A stretch of 64,000 nucleotides of DNA from Saccharicrinis sp963677345 (GCA_963677345.2 CAXXLC010000024.1:1-64000), one strand, 5' to 3'. Shown: positions 9,588-18,350, counted from the stretch's first letter. Numbers and translations: made by a program. Notes: generated from the sequence alone by a model not told the origin.

Positions 9588-10379
9588 CTAATTTTGGATG
9601 GTTAAATCTTCTTCGTGCAAGTCTCCAATTTCACCGGATCTTACAGCTTCAATAATACTATTATCACCTTCGAGCAAGCGCATAGCAACCCAGTTTACAT
9701 TAGGCAGGCCAGGATAGGCTTCCAATATCTTATTGGATAAGGTTTCTATTGCATGATTCAGCTTTTTTGAACGACTTTTGATTTTAGGAGGCTTGCAGAT
9801 ATATTTACCTGAAGCAACCTCTTCAATGGCCTGTAGTAATTCATTCATTCCTTGCTTTCGACGAGCAGAAGCCGGAATGACAGGAATACCTAATTCCTTT
9901 GAAAGTGCCCTGATATCTATTTCAAGATTATTTCTTTTGGCTTCATCCATCAGGTTAACACATAGTACAGCCCTGTCGGTAAGCTCTAATATCTGTAGTA
10001 CCAGATTAAGATTTCGCTCTATACGTGTTGCATCCACAACAATAACTGTTACATCCGGCTGACCGAAAAGAATAAAATCACGGGCAACTTCTTCATCCGT
10101 ACTTGTAGACAGCAATGAATAGGTTCCCGGTAAATCAACAACCTTGTATCTTTTATCGTTAAAGATGAATCCACCTTCAGCCCTGGAAACTGTTTTGCCG
10201 GGCCAGTTACCTGTATGCTGGCGTAAGCCTGTTAAGTTATTAAATACAGTACTCTTTCCTGTGTTGGGATTACCTGCCATGGTAATCACATAATCTATAT
10301 TTTCAAGGTCGATGCCCAGTTTAACTAAGTTACTTTTATTGTGTGCCGGACAAGTGGCACAATTATTTGGTACACTCAT
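9588..10379 (-). CDS. feoB: FeoB GTPase domain protein
   Basis: A 263-residue stand-alone FeoB N-terminal G domain. G1 is GNPNTGKST near residues 35-43, G3 DLPGTYSLL, and G4 NLMDEA, which keeps the Asn and Asp of the FeoB-type guanine motif. The expected helical insertion follows to residue 260. The first 15 residues hold a Cys cluster (NNCATCPAH) that could bind metal. It ends with an acidic tail where normal FeoB would continue into the membrane domain. It is transcribed between the FeoA-containing regulator and the permease gene, and drives Fe2+ import by GTP-dependent gating. Confidence 0.9.
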   Translation of the reverse strand: MSVPNNCATCPAHNKSNLVKLGIDLENIDYVITMAGNPNTGKSTVFNNLTGLRQHTGNWPGKTVSRAEGGFIFNDKRYKVVDLPGTYSLLSTSTDEEVARDFILFGQPDVTVIVVDATRIERNLNLVLQILELTDRAVLCVNLMDEAKRNNLEIDIRALSKELGIPVIPASARRKQGMNELLQAIEEVASGKYICKPPKIKSRSKKLNHAIETLSNKILEAYPGLPNVNWVAMRLLEGDNSIIEAVRSGEIGDLHEEDLTIQN

Positions 10380-10385
10380 GATTTT

Positions 10386-11420
10386 TTAGCTTTTGCGATT
10401 AATAAATACATAATCGGCATGTTGTTTTCTAATTCCGATAGTTGTTCCCATTACGCGATATCCTGTAGGATCGCCGGAAGCACTCTTCATTACAGCAGTC
10501 ACAGAACTTCCCGGAACAATACCTAAATCCATCAAACGACGTCGCTGTTGTCCTCGGCAATTAGGGGAGATAGCCAATACTTCTGCCTTTTCTCCAATCT
10601 GCAAAGCAGACAATAACTCATATTTTGGCGTTTGAGCCACTGTAGTTGTTGATTTTTCAACAGTAATGTAACTGGCAAAAAGCGGAGTCAGGGTGCATTC
10701 ATCCCCATCGGCAGCAAAAGTTATCTTTTTATCAGTAACATCAGTAATGTAAACTTCCATTCCCGGGTATAAGCCCAGAACAACCAATTGTTCGTATATG
10801 CTTTTGGGCTCATCCTCTAAATGTGTTATGCGTCCCATATCCCCTTCTTCCAAAGAGCTTAAGCTAACACCTCTTCTTTTAGGTAAAGCTCCTTCCGGAG
10901 TAGGAATAGGATCACCATGCGGGTCAAAAACCGGGTTGCCCATCTGTGCCGCCAGTTGCTCCGTTTCTTCAGGAGTAACAAGGTGCTCAATTCTACAAGC
11001 CTCATTATGCCAATCACCTGGTTTTACACTTGTTTGATCAGCTAAATAGCGTTCCCAGATACGGTGAATCCTGATTACGCGTAAAGCATACGAACGACCT
11101 GCATCCGTTAAAGTAACTCTTTGACTTTGCAAAGTGATCAGATCTAAATCAGATAGCTTGTCAATTAAATCACTGGCATTATCGATACTTATATTAAGAT
11201 TGCCGGCAACGGTATTTACATTACAAACCAATTTGTTGTATTCACAATCAAAAATATGTTTCAGTGCATCCTCAATTAATGCTCGTTTGTTGTTGTGAAT
11301 TAACCTGGTTATCATTGCCAGTCCTCCTTTTTTAGGCCATAAAAACCAGAAAAGAAAAACAGTAGCAAGCAATCCTATTACTAAGGACCATCCTGGTTGA
11401 ATTATTAAAATGTTTGTCAT
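10386..11420 (-). CDS. Membrane-anchored DtxR-like protein with two FeoA domains
   Basis: A 344-residue composite protein. Residues 4-29 are a membrane segment ending at LWPKK. Residues about 45-115 form a winged helix, and 115-160 resemble the DtxR/MntR metal-binding dimerisation domain (HRIWERYLAD, EACRIEHLVTPEE, DPHGDPIPTP). Two FeoA/SH3-like domains follow at about 190-255 and 270-340, the second with ALQIGEKAEV and RRRLMDLGIVPGS. It may serve both as iron-sensing regulator and as the FeoA partner of the split FeoB. Its start overlaps the end of the upstream repressor gene by 4 bases. A membrane anchor on a DNA-binding fold is unusual. Confidence 0.85.
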   Translation of the reverse strand: MTNILIIQPGWSLVIGLLATVFLFWFLWPKKGGLAMITRLIHNNKRALIEDALKHIFDCEYNKLVCNVNTVAGNLNISIDNASDLIDKLSDLDLITLQSQRVTLTDAGRSYALRVIRIHRIWERYLADQTSVKPGDWHNEACRIEHLVTPEETEQLAAQMGNPVFDPHGDPIPTPEGALPKRRGVSLSSLEEGDMGRITHLEDEPKSIYEQLVVLGLYPGMEVYITDVTDKKITFAADGDECTLTPLFASYITVEKSTTTVAQTPKYELLSALQIGEKAEVLAISPNCRGQQRRRLMDLGIVPGSSVTAVMKSASGDPTGYRVMGTTIGIRKQHADYVFINRKS

Positions 11421-12091
11421 ACTACTAAGTTTTTTGAAACTTGGTTAACAAATATATTGTTGGCAAATAAATCGTTAAGAACAAGTGTGTGATTGTTTAT
11501 TTTTATTGCTGTCATATGGTTCGATTCAAATTGTTTTTCTATAGTTATTTCAACTCCTATATCAATATTGTTTGATTCGCAGAATTCGTAAAAATCTTTA
11601 TTCGAACTGGCTAACCTTGTGATATTGTATTTTCTGCCTGTTTCTGCATCAGAAATTAATACCTGGTTAGTGGCCTCTTCGATATTTCCATTTTTACCCG
11701 GAATAGGATCACCATGAGGATCAACCGTTGGGTTATCTAAATACTGGTCTATTTTATCTGCTAAAAAATCAGAGGTAAGATGCTCTAAGTATTCAGCTTC
11801 TCTGTGAATTTCATGTAGAGATAAATTGAGTGTTTTATATAAAAAAGATTCCCATAAACGATGTTTCCGTATCACCTTTAAAGCAAGTTTACGACCGGTT
11901 GAAGTTAAAGTAATTGGTTTATATTTTGTATAATTCACCAATTTTTTTAAAGCTAATTTTCTGGCCATATCTGTAGCAGCAGCATTGGTTATACTTAACA
12001 ATGCAGCTATGGTACTTAGTTTAGTATCACCATGTAAAAGTAAATCCTGTTTATAAATTGTTTTTATAAAATTCTCTATTGATATAGTCAT
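11417..12091 (-). CDS. DtxR/MntR family metal-dependent repressor
   Basis: A 224-residue regulator and first gene of the feo operon. The N-terminal winged helix (to about residue 65) is followed by the metal-binding helical domain (HRLWESFLYKTL, EAEYLEHLTSDF and DPHGDPIPG, all family hallmarks). A C-terminal SH3/FeoA-like domain spans residues 145-215. Such proteins bind DNA when loaded with Fe2+ or Mn2+ and switch off metal uptake. A palindrome just upstream of the start is a plausible operator, suggesting autoregulation of the whole operon. Iron is the likely metal, judged from context only. Confidence 0.9.
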   Translation of the reverse strand: MTISIENFIKTIYKQDLLLHGDTKLSTIAALLSITNAAATDMARKLALKKLVNYTKYKPITLTSTGRKLALKVIRKHRLWESFLYKTLNLSLHEIHREAEYLEHLTSDFLADKIDQYLDNPTVDPHGDPIPGKNGNIEEATNQVLISDAETGRKYNITRLASSNKDFYEFCESNNIDIGVEITIEKQFESNHMTAIKINNHTLVLNDLFANNIFVNQVSKNLVV

Positions 12092-12113
12092 ATTAAGTTT
12101 TCTTGTCTAAATA

Positions 12114-12129
12114 TTTAAGCTTACTTAAA
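12114..12129 (-). promoter_or_regulatory. Candidate DtxR-type operator
   Basis: The palindrome TTTAAG-N4-CTTAAA lies 22 bases upstream of the repressor start. Its size and position fit an autoregulatory iron box, and it resembles DtxR/MntR sites in form though not in exact sequence. Confidence 0.4.
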
Positions 12130-12163
12130 TTTATAAACAGTGGAACTGTAAAAAGGTTTGTCT

Positions 12164-12239
12164 AGACCTGACAGGTTTTTAACCAAACCATAAGACCTGA
12201 CAGGTTTTTAAACATAATGTACATAAACCTGTCAGGTCT
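12164..12239. repeat. REP elements downstream of RAYT
   Basis: One half-site (AGACCTGACAGGTTTTT at 12164-12180) is followed by a full hairpin at 12193-12239 with 14-bp arms AGACCTGACAGGTT and AACCTGTCAGGTCT. The last eight bases of the hairpin overlap the 3' end of the RAYT reading frame and supply its TGA stop. Confidence 0.9.
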
Positions 12240-12759
12240 TATGGCTTTCAATAAAACTACTCTTACCATCAAACAACCTAATCACTATCTCTCTTTTGAG
12301 GTTCGATGTTTTATCAGAAAGACAGGTTAAGTAACTACTCCAGGGATAATCCCCAGGATGAGAAACAAAAGAATGTTTAACAGGATTGTTATGTATATAA
12401 ATTACTGCTTGTTTTAGATATTCATCGGTATCAATGATTTTTCTTTTAAAAGCTCTTTCAAAAAGAGCTCCGTGGCGATGGTTGTATCTGTTAAAGGCTT
12501 TTGTGTAAGCATTAAAAAGGTTTGAAAAGTATTGATGGGGAGGTTTGTCCAAACCTGTCTGGTCTATAATATAAATCAAAAAATGAAAATGGTTTGGCAT
12601 CAAAACCCATGCGTAAGTATGTGCAATGCAACCTATATATTTATTATACAGCTTTAAAAAGTAATGGTAGTTTTCTGGTGTAGTGAATATAGGGCAACTG
12701 TTGATTCCTCGGTTATAGACATGATAAAAGTTACCTGGCACAAGCTTATAGTTTGGCAT
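12232..12759 (-). CDS. REP-associated tyrosine transposase (RAYT)
   Basis: A 175-residue Y1/HUH nuclease of the IS200-like TnpA_REP family, at the family's usual length. The HUH motif is HFHFLIY near residues 57-63. The catalytic Tyr is in KQAVIYIHNNPVK near residues 115-127. LFERAFKRK and PWSSY are further family marks. RAYTs cut single-stranded REP hairpins and are thought to spread them, usually as domesticated single genes. REP hairpins lie on both sides, the stop codon is inside a REP, and a one-mismatch half-REP at 12551-12565 is translated as part of the protein (residues around DQTGLD). Confidence 0.93.
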   Translation of the reverse strand: MPNYKLVPGNFYHVYNRGINSCPIFTTPENYHYFLKLYNKYIGCIAHTYAWVLMPNHFHFLIYIIDQTGLDKPPHQYFSNLFNAYTKAFNRYNHRHGALFERAFKRKIIDTDEYLKQAVIYIHNNPVKHSFVSHPGDYPWSSYLTCLSDKTSNLKREIVIRLFDGKSSFIESHKT

Positions 12760-12810
12760 TTTATATTGGTTTAAGGTTTTTGTTATGGTTAAAGATAGAA
12801 AAATATTTCT

Positions 12811-12903
12811 AGACCTGACAGGTTTATGTACAACACCTAAATTAAACCTGTCAGGTCTGGTTTCAGGTTTATGTACAACACCTAAATTAAACCTGTCAGG
12901 TCT
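12811..12903. repeat. REP elements upstream of RAYT with a 40-bp duplication
   Basis: A full REP hairpin occupies 12811-12858 (AGACCTGACAGGTTT ... AAACCTGTCAGGTCT). Its last 40 bases (12819-12858) are repeated exactly at 12864-12903, giving an extra 3' half. This mirrors the downstream REP pair, so the transposase gene is bracketed. Confidence 0.9.
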
Positions 12904-12974
12904 CTAAAACCTTTCCGGTTTTAACGAACAATAAGCACCTTACCTTGTTTTGCTTCATAATACATAGAAAATTT

Positions 12975-13577
12975 ATGCAAAAAGTAGTAGTAATAAACGG
13001 TAATCCTGATCCGGAAAGCCTTTCTGTAGCCATGGCAGAATCCTATAAAGCCGGTGCTGAAAAAGCAGGAGGTCATTGTCAGGTTATTCACTTATACGAA
13101 TTGGAGTTTGATCCGATTTTACATTATGGTTTCAGAAAAAGAATACCTTTTGAACCTGATTTGGAAATGGCGCAACAGGCCATTAAGGATTGTTCTCACC
13201 TGGTATTTATTTATCCGGTTTGGTGGGGGACTTATCCAGCATTGCTAAAGGGTTTTATCGACCGTGTGTTTATGCCGGGCTTTGCATTTAAAGGTATTGA
13301 TGATTCTGTTCATTGGATTAAGCTTTTAAAAGGACGTTCCGGACGTATTATTGAATCTATGGATGCTCCAATGTGGTTTTATGAGGATGTTTATAAAAGT
13401 CCTGCCAAAAATTCATTGTCAATTGCAGTGATGAATTACTGTGGAATAAAGCCTGTGGATTATACTGTATTCAGACCGGTAAAAGGTTCAACTCCTGAAG
13501 ATCGACAAGCATGGATTGACGAAGTAGAGAAGCAAGGAGCTGAAGATTATAAAAAGTTGAAGGTTACTGCTAGTTAA
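12975..13577 (+). CDS. NAD(P)H dehydrogenase, flavodoxin-like fold
   Basis: A 200-residue quinone reductase-type flavoprotein of the MdaB/KefF/NQO family. It reduces quinones or similar acceptors by two electrons using NAD(P)H and FAD or FMN. The N-terminal VVVINGNPDPESLS loop and the central FIYPVWWGTYPALLKGFIDR segment are diagnostic. ATG at 12975 (MQKVVVI) is chosen because the ten codons before it encode an unlikely extension. Monocistronic, with REP repeats upstream. Confidence 0.88.
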   Translation: MQKVVVINGNPDPESLSVAMAESYKAGAEKAGGHCQVIHLYELEFDPILHYGFRKRIPFEPDLEMAQQAIKDCSHLVFIYPVWWGTYPALLKGFIDRVFMPGFAFKGIDDSVHWIKLLKGRSGRIIESMDAPMWFYEDVYKSPAKNSLSIAVMNYCGIKPVDYTVFRPVKGSTPEDRQAWIDEVEKQGAEDYKKLKVTAS

Positions 13578-13599
13578 AAGAATACTCACTCAATATAAA

Positions 13600-13631
13600 A
13601 AAGAACCGCCAGTATCAATTGATACCGGCGG
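13600..13631 (-). terminator. Terminator of the beta-propeller gene
   Basis: A stem CCGCC-A-GTATCAATTGATAC-C-GGCGG (one A/C mismatch) is followed on the minus strand by TTCTTTTTT. It lies between two convergent genes and can stop both. Confidence 0.8.
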
Positions 13632-13660
13632 AATGTTATGTAATTGATGCCTGAAAAGGA

Positions 13661-14500
13661 CTATTTTATATGATATGCTGCAATTGTATTACCAAAAAAA
13701 GTTGGTATATAAAGTGTTTTTGAGCTGATATCAAATTCTATGTCTGCAGCATTATATTTATTATCGGTAAAATTTAATACCTCGATAGGAGAAGCATCAG
13801 GGCTAACAATCTGAACCTTGCCACTCCAGTCCGAAATAATAAATCTGTTAGCATCGCAACGTTCCAATCCATCAATACCTCCTGTATTTTGTATATATAC
13901 TTCCAACTGTGGATGATCAGTTGCTAAATCGTATTTATAAATGATGTTTGAAGTTCCGATAAACAGTACATCTCCTTCAAAAAATAAACCGTTGACTGAA
14001 ACTAACTTTTCGTCTTTAATAAGAAGTTGAGCCTTATTATCCTTAATAAGATAAATGGCTTTATCCTTCATATCAGAAACGGCAACATTACCTTTGGAAC
14101 ATACAGTAATGTCATTTAAAAATTTAGTTTTGGGGATTTCTATAAAATGATCGATAGTACCTTTACTCACATTTATAACAGCCACACGATCAATGTCAGA
14201 AACATAAAGAAAACCATTATATACACCCATACCTTTAGGAGCATTCAAGCCATTTACCCATGTAAGCTCGTTAATTTTTCCATCCATAGATAAAGTGGAG
14301 ATAAAACCTTTACCATTCTTTTCATCTGGATTTCCATCAATGTTGCTTACATATAAAACGTTTTTATCCAGAAGTACTGATTCTGGAACCTTAAGGGAAG
14401 CTTCAGTTTCCCATATTTTAGTTGCATTTTGAGAATAACCCAGGGTTAGTATAAAAAGGCAAACGCTAGTAAATAAAATTTTTATCATCTTTAAATACAT
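13661..14500 (-). CDS. Secreted SMP-30/NHL-like beta-propeller protein
   Basis: A 279-residue protein with a cleavable signal peptide (hydrophobic core FTSVCLFILTLGYSQ). Repeated beta-propeller blades follow, such as GFLYVSDIDRVAVIN and GNVAVSDMKDKAIYLI. This layout suits SMP-30/gluconolactonase-like or NHL-repeat periplasmic proteins. Catalytic metal ligands cannot be assigned confidently, so an enzymatic role is open. ATG at 14488 is an equally good start. Confidence 0.7.
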   Translation of the reverse strand: MYLKMIKILFTSVCLFILTLGYSQNATKIWETEASLKVPESVLLDKNVLYVSNIDGNPDEKNGKGFISTLSMDGKINELTWVNGLNAPKGMGVYNGFLYVSDIDRVAVINVSKGTIDHFIEIPKTKFLNDITVCSKGNVAVSDMKDKAIYLIKDNKAQLLIKDEKLVSVNGLFFEGDVLFIGTSNIIYKYDLATDHPQLEVYIQNTGGIDGLERCDANRFIISDWSGKVQIVSPDASPIEVLNFTDNKYNAADIEFDISSKTLYIPTFFGNTIAAYHIK

Positions 14501-14555
14501 TTTGTTTGCAATTCAAGTTAAGGATTTATACAATGCGGCACTGCATTTATTCTCC

Positions 14556-15842
14556 TTATAAAAAAAATATACGGGTAAAAGAAATGATTAAGCCTACAAA
14601 TCCTCCTACTACGGCACCATTTAAACGAATAAATTGAAGATCATTGCCTACTTTTTCTTCGATTTGACTGACCAATTCAAAATCGTTTAGTTTAGATAGA
14701 CTTAATCTTACCATTTCACCTATTTCGTGGTGGTACTTCATCACCAGTTTTTCAATAGTATCTTTAATCCAGTTGTCTATGTTTTTTTGTGTTGTTTTAT
14801 CAATATTCAGTTCATTCAGGAGTTTGTCAATATTCTGATTTAAGAATTTATTCAGAGGAGTACTGTCTTCCTGAATCAGAATTGTTATTGATGCTTTTAA
14901 ATTGGTTAAAATGCTTTGAGTGATACTATTTGTATCAGCATTATTTATAAGTTTATCCTGTAAATCATGAATGATTTTTATTGATTCCTTATCTCTGTCT
15001 ATTAATTTACCGGCGAACTCAATTATGTTATCGTCTACTTTTTTACGTAAGGTATGCTCTGGATTTACTTTTGCTTCTTGTATAATACTATTTATTGAAT
15101 GAATAATCTTATCAACAATAGATTGGTTATCAATGGCACCAACACCTTCTCCAACTCCAACGAATAACTTTTTAAAGAAACCTTCATCTTTGTAATCATT
15201 CATTTGTTTATCTACAATATTCGTGAGTGTTTTTTGAGTTTCAGGGTTATTTATTGTTCGTTCTGCCGAAACAAGCATCATTTTCCATAAAGGATTATGG
15301 TCGCCATTAGCCAATGATTTTTTTAACCATTGACCTAATGGCGCAGAAATAACTGCACTTTTGAGCTGGTTCTTTAAAATAGTTTGAATAAGTTCTGAAA
15401 CTTCAGGATTATCAATGTTAGAAATAACACGAGTCATGATTTCCTTTATAAAACCAATCACTTTGATTTTATGATGAGGCTCTTTTAATGTTTTTAGAAT
15501 GTTTTTTACGATGTGAATATCAGAGATTTTTTCTTTAATTATTGCAGGTGAAAGCCATTTATTGGTTACCAAATCAACAACACTGTTTGTTAATTTTAAC
15601 CTGTTACGAACAATAATATTAGTATGTCGTTTAATTACCGGGATAGGAATTTCTTTGAATAAAGCACTTACAGCAAACCAATCGGCAAAACCTCCAATAG
15701 TAGCTGCTTCAAATCCGGATAATAAAATACGCCAATATTCATTTTTTAGATATCCTGTATAGATAAGAACCTGTACTGTTATAAGTCCCAGGATTGATAT
15801 TATTAATGAATTTCTGCCAATAAGGTTTTTGCTTTTATTCAT
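14556..15842 (-). CDS. DUF445 family membrane protein
   Basis: A 428-residue member of the DUF445 family (YheB/YjiN-like). One membrane helix near residues 10-30, the conserved GGFADWFAVSALFKEIPIPVI segment, a long helical middle and a C-terminal helix with GAVVGGFVGLIIS define the family. The predicted topology is two terminal membrane anchors holding a large soluble helical domain. Function is unknown in the family. Confidence 0.88.
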   Translation of the reverse strand: MNKSKNLIGRNSLIISILGLITVQVLIYTGYLKNEYWRILLSGFEAATIGGFADWFAVSALFKEIPIPVIKRHTNIIVRNRLKLTNSVVDLVTNKWLSPAIIKEKISDIHIVKNILKTLKEPHHKIKVIGFIKEIMTRVISNIDNPEVSELIQTILKNQLKSAVISAPLGQWLKKSLANGDHNPLWKMMLVSAERTINNPETQKTLTNIVDKQMNDYKDEGFFKKLFVGVGEGVGAIDNQSIVDKIIHSINSIIQEAKVNPEHTLRKKVDDNIIEFAGKLIDRDKESIKIIHDLQDKLINNADTNSITQSILTNLKASITILIQEDSTPLNKFLNQNIDKLLNELNIDKTTQKNIDNWIKDTIEKLVMKYHHEIGEMVRLSLSKLNDFELVSQIEEKVGNDLQFIRLNGAVVGGFVGLIISFTRIFFL

Positions 15843-15917
15843 TACTGTTTAGTTATTTTAGTGATGTAAAATCAAACTTTTTCTTAATAAATTGATTGAG
15901 TGGTCGAAAATCAGGTG

Positions 15918-16610
15918 TTACAATAGTTTATTCACATCCTTGAATAGAATATTAAATGATTGGGGTATTGGCGTTTTAAAACTCATCTCTTTTTTGGTAA
16001 ATGGATGAACAATCGTTAACTCAAAGGAATGTAATGCAAGACGTTTAAAGTCTTTGCCATTGTTGCCGTAAACTCTGTCGCCAAGTATCGGATGTCCCTG
16101 ATCAGACATATGAACGCGTATTTGATTCTTCCTTCCGGTATAAAGTTGAATTTCTAATAAGCTGTATTTTGATACTTCTTTTAGAACAGTGTAGCCCGTT
16201 TTTGCATACTTTCCTTTTAAATTATTTTGGGTTGTATATACCTTACATGCACTGTTTTCTAAAAGATAAGATTCGATAATCCCGGTTTTCTCAGGTAGTC
16301 TTCCATTAACAATGGTAACGTATTTTTTATTGAAATCTGACCAGTTTCTTTGCAGATAAAGTTTTGACTTTTCACTTTTGGCAAACACAAGTAATCCGGA
16401 TGTATCCTTATCGAGGCGATGTACAATGTAAACCCGTTCTTTAGATCTAGGATTACCTTTTTTTACATATTCATTTAATATAAAATGAGCAGTGTTGAAT
16501 TTTTCTTTGGGAGTAGCAATTGTTAAAAGTCCACTTTCTTTATTGATGACTATTATGTCACGATCCTCGTAAATGATTTCAAGACCTTTAAGTCGATGTT
16601 TTTTTGTCAT
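15918..16610 (-). CDS. RluA-family pseudouridine synthase
   Basis: A 230-residue RluA-type enzyme converting uridine to pseudouridine in rRNA or tRNA. The catalytic motif HRLDKDTSGLLVFAK is present with its Asp near residue 70, and RKNQIRVHM with HPILGDRVYG near the C terminus completes the core. There is no S4 domain, so it is the short class. ATG at 16610 (MTKKHRLKG) is preferred over an in-frame start eight codons earlier. The target site cannot be predicted. Confidence 0.9.
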   Translation of the reverse strand: MTKKHRLKGLEIIYEDRDIIVINKESGLLTIATPKEKFNTAHFILNEYVKKGNPRSKERVYIVHRLDKDTSGLLVFAKSEKSKLYLQRNWSDFNKKYVTIVNGRLPEKTGIIESYLLENSACKVYTTQNNLKGKYAKTGYTVLKEVSKYSLLEIQLYTGRKNQIRVHMSDQGHPILGDRVYGNNGKDFKRLALHSFELTIVHPFTKKEMSFKTPIPQSFNILFKDVNKLL

Positions 16611-16744
16611 GGATGTTATGCATAAAGAGCTCAAAAGAACGTAAAATATTGATGGTTTACTAGTGGAATAATTCTAAATAATACAATAGTTTTCTGGCTA
16701 AAATTTATCGGGTTATTACATATACAACACGTAGTGAAATTGAA

Positions 16745-16752
16745 TATATTTG
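16745..16752 (+). promoter_or_regulatory. -7 element for the SDR gene
   Basis: TATATTTG fits TAnnTTTG and would start transcription near 16758, just ahead of the GTG at 16772. This supports that non-ATG start. Confidence 0.45.
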
Positions 16753-16771
16753 CGCACTAAATTTTCAAAAA

Positions 16772-18328
16772 GTGGAATCAGAAATTTCTGACAAGAAAGA
16801 TCTTATTGCAGTAGGCAAGAAAGATATTGAGAAGTGTTTAGATATACTTCAATCCTTAGTTAAAGATAGCAGTCCTTTGGTATTGTTAAATGAAGACCAG
16901 CGAGCAGATCTGTTTAGAACTGCAGGTTTGTTGGCCCGACCTACAAAAGAAGAGCGTTTAAAGCGTCGCAAGGAACTTAAAAAGGCCAAGAAAGCTGCTC
17001 TTAGGGAAATTGATCGCGAAGCACGTTCTACAACGGGTATTCGTTATGCCAGAACGGCTGATGTATTTACGGCTCCAGAGCAACTATCGCTTGCTGAAAC
17101 AGCGACAAAAGAAGAGAAAGAGTTACTTTCGGCACGTAATTGTTATGTATGTAAAGATGAGTTTACAAAACTGCATCATTTTTACGATTGTATGTGTCAA
17201 CGTTGTGGGGATCTTAATTATCAAAAGCGTTTTCAAACAGCAGATTTAACTGGTCAGGTAGCCCTGATTACCGGATCAAGACTGAAAATTGGATACCAGG
17301 CAACATTGATGATGCTCAGGGCAGGAGCAACTGTTATTGCAACGACACGTTTCCCGGCTGATTCTGCCATCCGATTTGCAAAAGAACCTGATTACCCGGT
17401 ATGGGCGGATCGTTTGCATATTCATGGTTTGGATTTGCGTCATACGCCAAGTGTTGAGCTATTTTGTACTTATATTGAGAAAACATATAGCAGACTAGAT
17501 ATTCTGATTAATAATGCCGCTCAAACAGTGCGCCGTCCTCCCGGATTTTATTCGCACCTGATGGAAAAAGAGTTGCTGCCTTTTCATGAACATGAACCGG
17601 AAGTGCAAAAATTACTTAACAGCCATCATAACTGTTTAAATATTATTACACAGGGAAGTTCAAGTGCAAAAGATACCTCCAGTCTGGCAGTAACCTGGAA
17701 AGAGGAAGGTCCGGGATTAGGACTTCGTGCATCGGCTCAACTTTCGCAGATTCCTTATAGTTACGATGGGGAAGTGCAGAATGAAGAAGTTTTTCCTACA
17801 GGAAAACTGGATGCTGATTTGCAGCAGGTTGATTTACGTACTACCAACTCATGGCGATTGCGAATTGGTGAAGTGCCAACTCCCGAATTGCTTGAAGTAC
17901 AATTGGTAAATGCGATAGCACCGTTTGTGCTGTGTAACAGATTATCAAGTATGATGAAACGGGATTATACCGGCAAAAAACACATTGTGAATGTTACTGC
18001 CATGGAGGGTAAGTTTTTCCGTTTTACCAAAGCAGATCGTCATCCTCATACAAATATGGCTAAAGCGGCACTGAATATGCTTACACATACCTCTGCCAGT
18101 GATTTAGCTAAATATGGAATTTACATGAACGCCGTGGATACCGGCTGGGTAACCGATGAAGATCCGGCACAGATATCAGCGCATAAAGAAGAGGTGCATG
18201 ATTTTCAGCCCCCTCTTGATATTGTAGATGGTGCAGCACGAATCTGTGATCCGTTTTTTGATGGTATTAACAGGGGTGAACATTGGTGTGGAAAGTTTCT
18301 GAAAGATTATTTCCCTATCGATTGGTAA
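16772..18328 (+). CDS. Large SDR-fold protein with a CxxC zinc-like domain
   Basis: A 518-residue protein starting GTG. Residues 1-110 are helical and Lys/Arg-rich. A four-cysteine motif (CYVC ... CMCQRC near residues 124-148) suggests a zinc ribbon. The rest is a short-chain dehydrogenase fold with a modified nucleotide loop TGSRLKIGYQ, NNAAQT in place of NNAG, and a C-terminal TGWVTDEDP. The usual catalytic Ser is replaced around NVTAMEG, and the Tyr expected four residues before the Lys of NMAKAAL is Thr. It may be a binding or non-classical oxidoreductase member of the family. Monocistronic. Its role is unknown to me. Confidence 0.75.
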   Translation: MESEISDKKDLIAVGKKDIEKCLDILQSLVKDSSPLVLLNEDQRADLFRTAGLLARPTKEERLKRRKELKKAKKAALREIDREARSTTGIRYARTADVFTAPEQLSLAETATKEEKELLSARNCYVCKDEFTKLHHFYDCMCQRCGDLNYQKRFQTADLTGQVALITGSRLKIGYQATLMMLRAGATVIATTRFPADSAIRFAKEPDYPVWADRLHIHGLDLRHTPSVELFCTYIEKTYSRLDILINNAAQTVRRPPGFYSHLMEKELLPFHEHEPEVQKLLNSHHNCLNIITQGSSSAKDTSSLAVTWKEEGPGLGLRASAQLSQIPYSYDGEVQNEEVFPTGKLDADLQQVDLRTTNSWRLRIGEVPTPELLEVQLVNAIAPFVLCNRLSSMMKRDYTGKKHIVNVTAMEGKFFRFTKADRHPHTNMAKAALNMLTHTSASDLAKYGIYMNAVDTGWVTDEDPAQISAHKEEVHDFQPPLDIVDGAARICDPFFDGINRGEHWCGKFLKDYFPIDW

Positions 18329-18350
18329 TCTTTAGTGTAGATTAAGATTT

